Assembly (NCBI GenBank): GCA_052117325.1
Contig: JBQKJJ010000024.1
Source: CAG-964 sp902789345
Lineage (GTDB): Bacteria > Bacillota > Clostridia > Oscillospirales > Acutalibacteraceae
Length of the DNA: 24,547 bases
Direction: 5' to 3' (one strand)
Shown here: piece after piece, positions 6,638 through 14,684 of the stretch
Layout of the letters: every line of letters starts with the position of its first letter
Position numbering within the stretch: the stretch's first letter is position 1
Made by a program: the position numbers and the translations under genes
The notes under the pieces: generated by a model
What the model was told of the DNA's origin: nothing
What the model saw: the letters and a program-made list of their open reading frames with translations, nothing else
Databases searched by the model: none

Positions 6638-7015
6638 TTAATTTCCTTTTTCTACCTTAGTTTGTTTAAACAGTACCCTCATTTCAAGTACAGATATTAT
6701 TACAGAGGCCGCTATAAGCACTATGTCAATAGTACAGAAAAGCGAAAAGCTGTCTTGCAGCAGCTGAGTTTTCGGGGTGCTTTCCATTGTAATAAATGTA
6801 ATAACACTTTTTATAAAGTTATTTTCCACATTAAGAGAATTATTGGCAGATGACAGCTCAACATTAATTGCAAAGGTAAAAAATACGCTTATCAACAGCA
6901 AAAACAGAAACAAACCTGTAAATATAGGTATTTTCGGTTTGTTGATAAGATAAAATACCAGTGTAGCTACAAGTATGGCTGATATAATAATAATTAATAT
7001 AGGGCTTATTACCAT
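6638..7015 (-). CDS. Small three-TM membrane protein, unknown function
   Basis: A 125-aa hydrophobic protein. Segments of about 19-22 residues at roughly 4-23, 31-50 and 92-113 look like membrane helices. A polar loop of about 40 residues (SSANNSLNVENNF onward) lies between helices 2 and 3, and the C-terminus is basic. I do not recognise a family. It is AT-rich and shares a near-overlapping junction with ribF, which supports it as a real translated gene. The ribosome binding site is weak (GGCAGG, somewhat far from the ATG). Confidence 0.6.
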   Translation of the reverse strand: MVISPILIIIISAILVATLVFYLINKPKIPIFTGLFLFLLLISVFFTFAINVELSSANNSLNVENNFIKSVITFITMESTPKTQLLQDSFSLFCTIDIVLIAASVIISVLEMRVLFKQTKVEKGN

Positions 7016-7108
7016 ATTTATATAACCTGCCTTCGTTTTGGTTTATTAACAAGCTCAGCAAACAAGCTCTGTGAAATTACCTGATAAATTATAACATAAA
7101 TAAATACA

Positions 7109-7654
7109 TTATAAAACACCTTTTTTCAGCAGCATAGCTGTTTTTAAAACTGCCGTTTGAGTTTTGCTGTCTTTTATTTCGTTATTAAGCACCATTTCAA
7201 CTGCCTTGTCAATATCAATAGGAATAATATCAAGAAACTCGTCTTCGTCAGGGCAGTCCTGACCGAGGGATTCTATGCGGCAGAAAAACAGGTGAATTAC
7301 CTCGGCTGTATAGCCCGGCGACGGGTAAAGCTCACCTAATGACCTGTAGTCTTTGCCTACTGCGCCTACCTCCTCTTTCAGCTCTCTTATGCCGTTTTCA
7401 AGGGGAGTAGAGCCTTTTTCCAGCTTTCCGGCAGGCAGCTCAAGCACAACCTCGTGGTAAGGGTAGCGGTACTGCTTTACAAAATAAAGCTGATTTTTCT
7501 CGTTAAGAGCCGCAACGCACACGCCGCCCGGGTGGTTTACTACCTCTCGTGACGACTTATGACCGTTTGGAAGCTCAATTTGGTCCAGTGTCACATGAAT
7601 AACTCTGCCATCAAAAATTTTTTCACTGCTAAGTGTTTTTTCGTAAAGTTCCAT
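7109..7654 (-). CDS. Nudix hydrolase, ADP-ribose pyrophosphatase type
   Basis: A 181-aa protein resembling NudF/ADP-ribose pyrophosphatases, which split ADP-ribose and related diphosphates to limit toxic build-up. Family landmarks: VNHPGGVCVAAL, VKQYRYPYHEVVLELPAGKLEKG and a Nudix box at 76-98 ending RELKEEVG, with the catalytic Glu residues present. The first Glu of the box (GX5E) is replaced by Ser82. That residue is not one of the metal ligands of the REXXEE helix, so activity is plausible. The start is followed by a normal N-terminus (MELYEKTLSSEKIFDGRVI). It is divergent from the M14 peptidase gene, 64 nt away. Confidence 0.88.
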   Translation of the reverse strand: MELYEKTLSSEKIFDGRVIHVTLDQIELPNGHKSSREVVNHPGGVCVAALNEKNQLYFVKQYRYPYHEVVLELPAGKLEKGSTPLENGIRELKEEVGAVGKDYRSLGELYPSPGYTAEVIHLFFCRIESLGQDCPDEDEFLDIIPIDIDKAVEMVLNNEIKDSKTQTAVLKTAMLLKKGVL

Positions 7655-7718
7655 TATATATCTCCGTTCTTATTATATATTTTACTTTTTCAGCATAGTT
7701 TATAAGGGAGTGATTAAT

Positions 7719-8627
7719 TTGAACATAACAGAAGCCCTTAATTCTACACCTTGTGACCAATACCTAAGACATCGCCTTTGCGAATATATTATTGACAAAT
7801 ATTTTTTCATCAGCTGTGCTCCTATCGGCAAAAGCGTGCTTGGCCGCACTATAGAATGTTATACTATAGGAAACAAGCCTAAAAAAGCACTGCTGTGCGG
7901 AGCATTTCACGGTATGGAATGGATAACAGCCTCATTACTGTATACTTTTATTATAAATATTAGCGAGGCAATAATCAACCATAAACCGCTGGCAAATGAA
8001 AAAATATGGGAGCTTTTAAGCGAAAGGTCGCTGTGCGTAATACCTTGCGTAAACCCTGACGGCGTTGAAATAAGCATAAACGGCAGCGGCTCTGCCGGCG
8101 AACTAAAGGATTATGTAGAGCTTGTAAGCGACGGCGACACACTGCACTGGCAAAGCAACGCACTGGGTGTAGACCTAAACCACAACTTTAACGCCGACTG
8201 GGAGAGTGTAAAAAAAAAAGAAATTGCACTAGGCATAACCTCTCCGTCAAAAACAAGGTACGGCGGAGAACGCCCCGAAAGCGAGGCAGAAACCATAGCA
8301 CTAACGAAATTTTGCCGAAGCAACAAAATTTGCAGCGCCATTGCCTTTCACAGTCAAGGTGAGGAAATATACTGGGATTTTGGCTGCAGAACACCGAAAT
8401 GCAGTCTTGAGCTTGCACAGGATATGGCAGAGCTTAGCGGCTACACCGTGGCACAGCCTGAGGGCATAGCAACAGGCGGCGGCTTTAAGGACTGGGTAAT
8501 AGAGGAACTGGGAGTGCCTGCCTTTACCGTAGAGGTGGGAAAAGGCGAAAATCCTCTTGACATAAGCCAGCTTTCGGACATATACAACAAGACCGAGGGT
8601 ATTATGGTAAAATCCCTTATAATGTAG
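7719..8627 (+). CDS. M14-family zinc carboxypeptidase, probable gamma-D-glutamyl-DAP-type
   Basis: About 302 aa. The chosen start is TTG at 7719, 8 nt after AAGGGAG; the upstream in-frame GTG at 7710 overlaps that site. M14 zinc ligands are visible: HGME (H and E of HXXE) near residues 64-67 and a third His in AFHSQGEE. The catalytic Glu lies in FTVEVGKGENP. NPDGVEI and GVDLNHNFNADW match the substrate-binding blocks, with His where digestive carboxypeptidases have Arg in LNRNF; the His form is frequent in bacterial murein-tripeptide peptidases. It has no signal peptide, so a cytoplasmic role on cell-wall peptides in recycling, or in spore wall processing, is likely. The exact substrate is inferred. 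Confidence 0.88.
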   Translation: MNITEALNSTPCDQYLRHRLCEYIIDKYFFISCAPIGKSVLGRTIECYTIGNKPKKALLCGAFHGMEWITASLLYTFIINISEAIINHKPLANEKIWELLSERSLCVIPCVNPDGVEISINGSGSAGELKDYVELVSDGDTLHWQSNALGVDLNHNFNADWESVKKKEIALGITSPSKTRYGGERPESEAETIALTKFCRSNKICSAIAFHSQGEEIYWDFGCRTPKCSLELAQDMAELSGYTVAQPEGIATGGGFKDWVIEELGVPAFTVEVGKGENPLDISQLSDIYNKTEGIMVKSLIM

Positions 8628-8689
8628 TCACTTAGCTGCTCAACTACAACATATGACAACAATGCAACCTTTTTGTTATCGTTTTGTTG

Positions 8690-8718
8690 TTGTCACCTTT
8701 TGCACTATATGGTAAAAT
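8690..8718 (+). promoter_or_regulatory. Candidate promoter for the DUF1430/ABC operon leader
   Basis: TTGTCA (8690-8695) and TAAAAT (8713-8718) with a 17-nt spacer. The start would be near 8725, leaving a leader of about 280 nt before the permease, interrupted by the terminator at 8805-8837. Confidence 0.55.
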
Positions 8719-8804
8719 TTAGTTGTAAGAGATAGTGTAGGTTAGGGATAGTTTCACAGAATTTTGAATATTACTTTGTTAACTTTATATTTGGACTCCT
8801 CCGG

Positions 8805-8837
8805 TAAAAAACTACAGCTGTCACTGTAGTTTTTTAT
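8805..8837 (+). terminator. Intrinsic terminator or attenuator in the leader
   Basis: AAAAAACTACAG (8805-8816) pairs perfectly with CTGTAGTTTTTT (8824-8835) around CTGTCA-like loop bases. It is symmetric and so could work in both directions. It lies downstream of the promoter at 8690-8718 and upstream of the permease, with no gene between. A second small hairpin (GGGGC/GCCCC, 8871-8888) follows. Confidence 0.75.
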
Positions 8838-9007
8838 CATTTATGGGGTTCTTTTTTTATGCTTTTCTACGGGGCTTTTACCTGCCCCACTGCGGTACAG
8901 ACTACATATTTTGCTGTACAATGTACTGTTTAAAAAAAGCAAAAGCATACAAAAACTTGCAATGTTAAAGGCTAAAGGGAGTTCTAAAACTCAAAGGGGG
9001 ATTTTAT

Positions 9008-11137
9008 TTGAAAAAAATAATATGTCTTAGCTTTTCTTTTTTAATGGTTATTATATCGGTGGTTAATTTTCTTAATTATTCCAACGCAAGCAGTGTGTCA
9101 ATTTTTAAGGGGTTAGACAGTGTTTATGTGGAAAAACCGGAGGGAATTAAAAATAGAGATTTTGTAAAACAGATTGAAAAAATTGCCGAAGAGCTTAACA
9201 TAGATATTGCCTACCAGGTTTTGAGCGACAATGCAAAAACAATGAATATCTATAAAACCAATAATACAGACGATTTCCTAAATATTAATCTTCAAGGGGA
9301 ATCGCAAAAGCTTGCAAAAAATCAATGTATTTCTACATTACCAAAGGTTGACGGATACGAGGTTATACCGCTGTACATATCCACATTTGTCAGAAACACC
9401 ACTGTTTATCCTATAGAAAATTGTGATTATACCTGTCTTGCGGTAAACACCATTATAGTCAGCGAAAACGATGAGGGGATTTTTTTAACTGAACTGGAAA
9501 ATGCCGGAATTGAGTTAGGTGAATCATCAGCTCCGGTTGCAATATTTGAAAATATTTACGATGAAGCTGCATATACCGTTTGTCCTTTATTGGTTGTAGT
9601 ATTTTCAATATTTATTTACTTTTTAAGTAATGCAAAAAAGCATACGCTAAAAAGGCTGGAGGGTTATTCTCCCTATGAAATTATGCTGGAGGAAATCGGG
9701 ACGGTTTTGTTAAGGCTGGCAATTATATTTGTAATTGCAGAGGGACTTAATGTTTTGCTGTTCGCAATTCATAACATTAACCTGTTGCAGGAATACCTGC
9801 AATACACAGCAGGCTCTATACTGGCTATTTATATTCCGATTATAATTTTAGCCACACTGCTTTCGTCTGTAACTGTTATTTTCCACGGCAGTAATCTTTA
9901 TATTAAGGGCAAAGAAAGCAAAACACCTATTTTGGTTTTGTCTGCGATAATAAAAACTGTTACATTTGTGCTAATGTGCCTTCCTTTAATAAGTTCTGCA
10001 ACTTCTTTGCCAAAATGCATTGCAGACTACATTACTGTGTCGGATGCCTACGCTAAATTGGAAAATTATGTTGCGGTAAGAATGACAGACTCAAATGATA
10101 AAAATGAATCAAAACTGTTGCAAAAATTTTATCAAAAAGTCGAGAAAGAAAACAACGCAGTTATTAATGAACCTATGTACAACAGTGATATACTTAACGG
10201 TTATGACAAGGAATATATTGATAATATTCCGGAGTACATTGACAACGAACACGGCTTTACTTATGAATACTACAGATATGTAGATAATTGCAGATTAACT
10301 TTAAACACAAATTTTCTCAAGATAAATCCAATTTACAAAACCAATGGCAAATCAGTCAGCAAAAAAGATTTTGATGATAATAAATATAATCTGCTGGTAC
10401 CTGAAAATGCCGAATATGTTGATGACTTAATTAAAACAATAAAATATAACTATCAAAAAGAAGATATGCAGTTTAATGTTATTTACTACAAGCCTAACCA
10501 AAAGGTTTTAATAACGGCTTATGGAAATAACGATGCATATGCAGTAGACCCTTATATCATTATTGATGATGGTACAGATTACTATTCGGTAGATGGGTTT
10601 GATTATCCAATAGCAATGATCGGAAATCAAAATGAATTTATGATTGAGGTTTCTTCTGATAATCCATATAAGGAGATTATGAAGATAGCACAAGAGGTAG
10701 GGGTAGAAGAAAACATCATAGATGTTGTAAGTGCAAATACCGTTTTGGCGAATCAACTTGCGAATTCTGAGCAAACAATGATTCAATATGCAATCCAAAC
10801 AATTCTATACGCATTTTTGTATGTATTCTTAACTGTGTTCTTTATTAAAACCTACCAAGAAACCTACCAGTCCCAAATAGCCGTTAAAAAGCTTAGCGGC
10901 GGCGGAGTATTTATGCTGCACAAAAAGTACATATGGGCGTCTGTAATAATGCTTATGCTGACTGTTTCGGGTGTGGTAATACTAATGAATGTACAAGGTA
11001 TGCTGTACACCACGCCGATAATATACGGTATAGCTACGCCTATTATTTTGTGGGTAATAGAAATGATATTCTTTGCACTTTATGCAAGCAGATTAACTAG
11101 AAAAAACATATTGGAAACCTTAAAGGGGGTAAAGTAA
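9008..11137 (+). CDS. DUF1430 bacteriocin-associated ABC permease
   Basis: A 709-aa integral membrane protein starting at TTG 9008, 8 nt after AAAGGGGG. One N-terminal helix (about 5-24) is followed by a soluble extracytoplasmic stretch (about 30-190). Helices then lie near 195-212, 228-255, 268-292 and 308-330, a second large soluble part spans about 335-590, and three C-terminal helices lie near 595-620, 640-665 and 672-700. This is the MacB/FtsX-like layout of the DUF1430 bacteriocin-associated integral membrane family, normally paired with a lactococcin-972-type ABC ATPase. It ends in TAATG, sharing one base with the ATPase start, so the two are coupled. No bacteriocin precursor gene is visible nearby. 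The role is inferred as peptide export or self-protection. Confidence 0.8.
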   Translation: MKKIICLSFSFLMVIISVVNFLNYSNASSVSIFKGLDSVYVEKPEGIKNRDFVKQIEKIAEELNIDIAYQVLSDNAKTMNIYKTNNTDDFLNINLQGESQKLAKNQCISTLPKVDGYEVIPLYISTFVRNTTVYPIENCDYTCLAVNTIIVSENDEGIFLTELENAGIELGESSAPVAIFENIYDEAAYTVCPLLVVVFSIFIYFLSNAKKHTLKRLEGYSPYEIMLEEIGTVLLRLAIIFVIAEGLNVLLFAIHNINLLQEYLQYTAGSILAIYIPIIILATLLSSVTVIFHGSNLYIKGKESKTPILVLSAIIKTVTFVLMCLPLISSATSLPKCIADYITVSDAYAKLENYVAVRMTDSNDKNESKLLQKFYQKVEKENNAVINEPMYNSDILNGYDKEYIDNIPEYIDNEHGFTYEYYRYVDNCRLTLNTNFLKINPIYKTNGKSVSKKDFDDNKYNLLVPENAEYVDDLIKTIKYNYQKEDMQFNVIYYKPNQKVLITAYGNNDAYAVDPYIIIDDGTDYYSVDGFDYPIAMIGNQNEFMIEVSSDNPYKEIMKIAQEVGVEENIIDVVSANTVLANQLANSEQTMIQYAIQTILYAFLYVFLTVFFIKTYQETYQSQIAVKKLSGGGVFMLHKKYIWASVIMLMLTVSGVVILMNVQGMLYTTPIIYGIATPIILWVIEMIFFALYASRLTRKNILETLKGVK

Positions 11138-11786
11138 TGAGCATAGTGTCACTAAAAAATATTAACAAAAAATTTGACAACAAGGTTATTTTTAAGGATT
11201 TTAATTTAGAGGTAGATGAAGGCGAGTTCCTTTGTATAACAGGAGTAAGCGGAGCGGGAAAAAGCACCCTGCTTAATATTATAGGTATGCTTGAAAAGCC
11301 GGACTCCGGCACACTTGAAATAGACGGTGTAAAGAACCCACGCTTTAACTCCGCAAAGGGTATAGGCCTGCTTAGAAATACAATTTCGTATTTGTTTCAA
11401 AATTACGGCTTAATTGAGGAAGAAACGGTTATTTATAATTTAAAGGTTGCCACCCACTACCTGCACTACAGCAATGAGGAACGCAATAAAAAAATGGCCG
11501 AAGCTCTTGAAAAGGTCGGACTAATGGGTTACGAAAAAAAGAAGGTGTACCAGCTAAGCGGCGGCGAACAACAAAGAGTGGCAATGGCAAAATACTGCTA
11601 AAGCCCTCTAAGCTTGTTTTGGCAGACGAGCCTACCGGCAGCCTGGACGGTGCAAACCGTGACGAGGTACTGGGGCTTTTGCAGGAAATGAACAAAAACG
11701 GCAGAACAATAATAGTTGTTACCCACGACCCACAGGTAGACGCCTACGCCACCAAACACCTGGTTATAGGCAGCGACAACAAGTAA
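11137..11786 (+). pseudogene. ABC transporter ATPase, frameshifted (lactococcin-972/MacB-like)
   Basis: The first reading frame (11137-11601) encodes 154 aa with Walker A (GVSGAGKST), a Q-loop (SYLFQNYGLI) and the signature motif LSGGEQQRVAMAK, then stops abruptly. The missing remainder continues in the -1 frame from 11592 to the TAA at 11784-11786: ILLKPSKLVLADEPTGSLDG (Walker B), then an H-loop in VVTHDP and a normal C-terminus. One A in the run AAAA at 11589-11592 appears to be missing; with five A residues the protein would be a normal one of about 216 aa. The stop removes Walker B, the D-loop and the H-loop, so the short product could not hydrolyse ATP. The rest is well kept, implying a recent mutation or a sequencing error. 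Confidence 0.88.
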
Positions 11787-11788
11787 TT

Positions 11789-11873
11789 TTTAAATGCATT
11801 TGTAAATTTTTGCGGCTATTAATTACATAAGAATAGCTCTTACAGGCTGTTATTTACAAATTACATTTTTAAA
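11789..11873. repeat. Imperfect 85-nt inverted repeat after the ABC genes
   Basis: ATTTGTAAAT (11798-11807) pairs with ATTTACAAAT (11852-11861), flanked by AAATG/CATTT. Inside, GCTATT pairs with AATAGC (11815-11837). No T run follows, so it is a weak terminator at best. Between 11874 and 11978 I see nothing I can name. Confidence 0.5.
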
Positions 11874-11978
11874 GAGCAACAGGTTAAATAAAATCTGCAA
11901 AATTTTAATTAAACCTCATAATAAATATCCAACAATATAAAGATAAGGCTCTCACAATTAAAATATGAAACTAAAATT

Positions 11979-12088
11979 CCCACAACAAAGCACCTTGTAA
12001 ACCGCCGAAAGAATTAGACCTTCGGGCTTAACCTTTTGGGCTGTTTATTTGCAATACACAGTGCTTGTTGTGGGGGTTTTTTATTTTT
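11979..12088 (+). terminator. Long structured terminator, possible small RNA
   Basis: The outer arms (11979-11993 and 12061-12074) pair by 8 bp plus 5 bp around a small internal loop, followed by TTTTTTATTTTT. The loop of about 67 nt is itself structured: TTGTAAAC (11995-12002) can pair with GTTTATTTGCAA (12043-12054), and CCGAA with TTCGG (12005-12025). A simple terminator does not need this. No promoter is evident just upstream. Between 12090 and 12209 there are only degenerate GCAGTATTTCAAT-like short repeats. Confidence 0.65.
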
Positions 12089-12209
12089 GTACAGTATTTT
12101 GGTGTATTATTTTCAGTTCATTTTTAGTAAAGCGTTTCAATACAGTGCCTTAGTGCAGTATTTCAATGCAGTATTTTATTTATAGGCAATTCGGCCTCTG
12201 ACAACCGGC

Positions 12210-13214
12210 TTAAATTTCCAAATGAATTAAATGTGCAATTCCCGGGGTGCTCTCCCCCTGCTGATTTGCCGTAGGCGACATTAATGCACCTGTGGCGGTA
12301 ACAAGTATATTTTTAAGCTTGCCTTTGCACATATTTTCGAGTATATAGCCGCACAAAACACTTCCGCAGCAGCCGCAGCCACTGCCGCCGGCGTGTACAT
12401 CCTGCTTTTCAATGTCGTATATCATCATTCCACAGTCGTTGTGTTGACGGGAGATGTCTATATTTTCTTTTTGCAAAAGCTCCAAAAGCAGTTGCGAGCC
12501 GATTTTTCCAAGGTCACCTGTTAGAATAAGGTCATAGTCGGAGGGCTTTGTTTTTGTGTCCTTTAGAAAGGACTTTATTGTGTCGCAGGCGGCAGGTGCC
12601 ATTGCCGCACCCATATTGTTAATATCGGTTACGCCCATATCTACCACCTTGCCAATGGTACAGTGCTTTAGCTTTGGGCCGTTTCCGTACTGCGAAACCA
12701 CTATTGCGCCACTGCCTGTAACCGTCCACTGTGCCGCCGGCGTTCTTTGACCGCCGTATTCCAGCGGAAAGCGAAACTGCCTTTCAGCCGAGCAAAAATG
12801 TGACGAGGTAACAGCCAAAGAATTTCTGCAGTAGCCGCCGTCTACCATAAGCCCCGCCAAAATAAGGCTTTGCACCATTGTAGAACAAGCGCCGTACTGT
12901 CCCAAAAACGGTATGTTAAAGCCACGAATACTGTAGCTGGTGCTTATGCACTGGTTTAAAAGGTCGCCGCCAAATGCCAGCTGAATAAGCTCGCCGCTTA
13001 TTTGCGCTTTTTCCAGTGCAATTTGTATGGCCTCTTTTTGAAGCATACTTTCTGCCTGCTCCCAGGTGTCACAGCCCAGCTTTGTATCATACTCTATTTT
13101 GTGGAAATACTCCTTTAGCGGCCCCTCGCTTTCCTTTTTGCCTGCCACAGAGCCAAAACCTGCTACGGCAGGCTGATTGTTGTATGCTATAGTGTATCTT
13201 CCTATTCTGTTCAT
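12210..13214 (-). CDS. spoVAD: Stage V sporulation protein AD
   Basis: About 334 aa with the thiolase-like fold of SpoVAD. SpoVA proteins form the channel that moves dipicolinic acid into the forespore and out at germination; SpoVAD is the DPA-binding soluble subunit. Diagnostic blocks are VTSSHFCSAERQFRFP, then LEYGGQRTPAAQWTVTGSGA, and near the C-terminus AGGSGCGCCGSVLCGYIL. The frame is open to 13337, but the start is the ATG at 13214-13212, preceded by AAAGGAG, giving MNRIGRYTIAY. Neighbours are unusual: spoVAC and spoVAE normally flank it, but here it stands alone downstream of rpoD, separated from it by a terminator. It indicates a spore-forming lineage. Confidence 0.95.
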   Translation of the reverse strand: MNRIGRYTIAYNNQPAVAGFGSVAGKKESEGPLKEYFHKIEYDTKLGCDTWEQAESMLQKEAIQIALEKAQISGELIQLAFGGDLLNQCISTSYSIRGFNIPFLGQYGACSTMVQSLILAGLMVDGGYCRNSLAVTSSHFCSAERQFRFPLEYGGQRTPAAQWTVTGSGAIVVSQYGNGPKLKHCTIGKVVDMGVTDINNMGAAMAPAACDTIKSFLKDTKTKPSDYDLILTGDLGKIGSQLLLELLQKENIDISRQHNDCGMMIYDIEKQDVHAGGSGCGCCGSVLCGYILENMCKGKLKNILVTATGALMSPTANQQGESTPGIAHLIHLEI

Positions 13215-13387
13215 ACATAACTCCTTTACAAAATCCATTGTGCCTAAAGTCCTTAAAAGCTTAAAAATATTTAAACCTTTTGGCAATAGTACAGCTTTAT
13301 AATTTATTTTGCCCGTAAGAGTGAAAAATAAATACACTATTTATTAAAAATTTAAAAAGAAAATTTCAAAGACAAATACACCGCAGT

Positions 13388-13423
13388 AAAAAAACGACCT
13401 ACAGCCAAAAGCTGTAAGCCGTT
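13388..13423 (-). terminator. Intrinsic terminator of dgt-dnaG-rpoD
   Basis: On the minus strand a 12-bp stem (13423-13412 with 13404-13393) closes a 7-nt loop and runs into TTTTTTT. Two G-U pairs form only on the minus strand. Confidence 0.9.
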
Positions 13424-13450
13424 TGTATATTTTTAAAATCAATTTTAAAA

Positions 13451-14581
13451 TCAGTCAAGAAAATCCTTTAGCTTCTTGCTTCTGCTAGGGTGACGAAGCT
13501 TTCTTAGAGCCTTTGCCTCTATCTGTCTTATACGCTCACGGGTAACATTAAACTCCTTGCCAACCTCTTCAAGAGTTCTTGAACGGCCGTCAAGCAAGCC
13601 AAAACGCAGTATAAGCACCTTTTTCTCCCGTGGTGTAAGGGTGTCCAGCACATCCCCAAGCTGTTCTTTAAGCAATGTATGTGAGGCTACATCAGCAGGC
13701 GCCGGTGTGTCGTCGTCTGATATAAAGTCCCCCAGGTGGCTGTCCTCTTCCTCGCCTATAGGTGTTTCAAGAGATACAGGCTCCTGCGCTACACGCATAA
13801 TTTCACGCACCTTGTCAATAGGCATATCAATTTCAGCGGCAATTTCCTCTGCTGTAGGCTCATGACCGTTGGCGTGCAAAAGCTGGCTTGAAACCTTTTT
13901 AACCTTGTTAATTGTTTCCACCATATGCACAGGTATTCTTATGGTTCGTGCCTGGTCTGCTATAGCTCTTGTAATAGCCTGTCTTATCCACCATGTTGCA
14001 TAGGTAGAAAATTTAAAGCCCTTTGTATGGTCAAACTTTTCAACAGCCTTTATCAGACCTAAGTTACCCTCCTGTATAAGGTCAAGGAACTGCATACCTC
14101 TGCCTAGGTATCTTTTTGCTATACTTACTACCAAACGCAGGTTAGCCTCGGACAGTCTTTTCTTTGCGGCAACATCTCCGTTTTTTATTCTGACTGCCAG
14201 CTCTATTTCCTCCTCTGACGACAGCAAAGGCACTCTGCCTATTTCCTTTAGATAAACCTTTACAGGGTCGTCAATGGCAATATTGTCTGCAATAGCGGCG
14301 TCTGCGGCAGTGTGACCTTCGCCGGTGTCGTCGCCCTCGTTTGACTTTTCTATTTTATTAATTTCAATATCAGAAATGCCCGAAATATCATCTACAAGGT
14401 CTTCTACAACCTCTACGCCCTCTTTTTCAAGCTGGTCATACATACGCTCCAGCTGTTCGGGGTCAAAGTCGGTTTCTCCCATTATATCAAAAATTTCCTT
14501 GGTAGTCAGCTTACCGGCTGCTTTACCTTTCTCGAGAATTTCTTTAACAATAGTTCTCTTGTCTGGTTTGGTTGCTGCCAT
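13451..14581 (-). CDS. rpoD: RNA polymerase primary sigma factor SigA/RpoD
   Basis: About 376 aa, a typical size for Firmicute SigA. A short region 1.1-like N-terminus is followed by an acidic linker. Region 1.2 reads DDPVKVYLKEIGRVPLLS, and region 2 includes NLRLVVSIAKRYLGRGMQFL, then LIQEGNLGLIKAVEKFD and TYATWWIRQAITRAI. Region 3 follows, and region 4 has the helix-turn-helix VTRERIRQIEAKALRKLRHP. It recognises the TTGACA/TATAAT promoters seen throughout the window. I choose ATG 14581, 9 nt after AAGGA; a TTG at 14590 is too close to that site. It is the third gene of dgt-dnaG-rpoD, the classic macromolecular-synthesis arrangement. Confidence 0.98.
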   Translation of the reverse strand: MAATKPDKRTIVKEILEKGKAAGKLTTKEIFDIMGETDFDPEQLERMYDQLEKEGVEVVEDLVDDISGISDIEINKIEKSNEGDDTGEGHTAADAAIADNIAIDDPVKVYLKEIGRVPLLSSEEEIELAVRIKNGDVAAKKRLSEANLRLVVSIAKRYLGRGMQFLDLIQEGNLGLIKAVEKFDHTKGFKFSTYATWWIRQAITRAIADQARTIRIPVHMVETINKVKKVSSQLLHANGHEPTAEEIAAEIDMPIDKVREIMRVAQEPVSLETPIGEEEDSHLGDFISDDDTPAPADVASHTLLKEQLGDVLDTLTPREKKVLILRFGLLDGRSRTLEEVGKEFNVTRERIRQIEAKALRKLRHPSRSKKLKDFLD

Positions 14582-14684
14582 TTTTTTCAATCCTTTCCAT
14601 TCCTTATCTGTATATTAAATACTAACAGCTGTAATGTATATTTTCCAATTTATTAACAGTTATTAGTACAAACAGGCTATCTGT

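Noticed and set aside
11964..11999. Eleven-codon ORF (ATG at about 11965) ahead of the structured terminator, as a leader peptide
   Set aside because: The nearest AAGG is about 16 nt away, too far for a ribosome binding site, and its codons show no regulatory run.
13215..13392. Possible SigG promoter for spoVAD (TGTATT and CAAAATAA)
   Set aside because: The spacing of about 19 nt and the weak match to the SigG -10 box make it no better than chance in AT-rich DNA.
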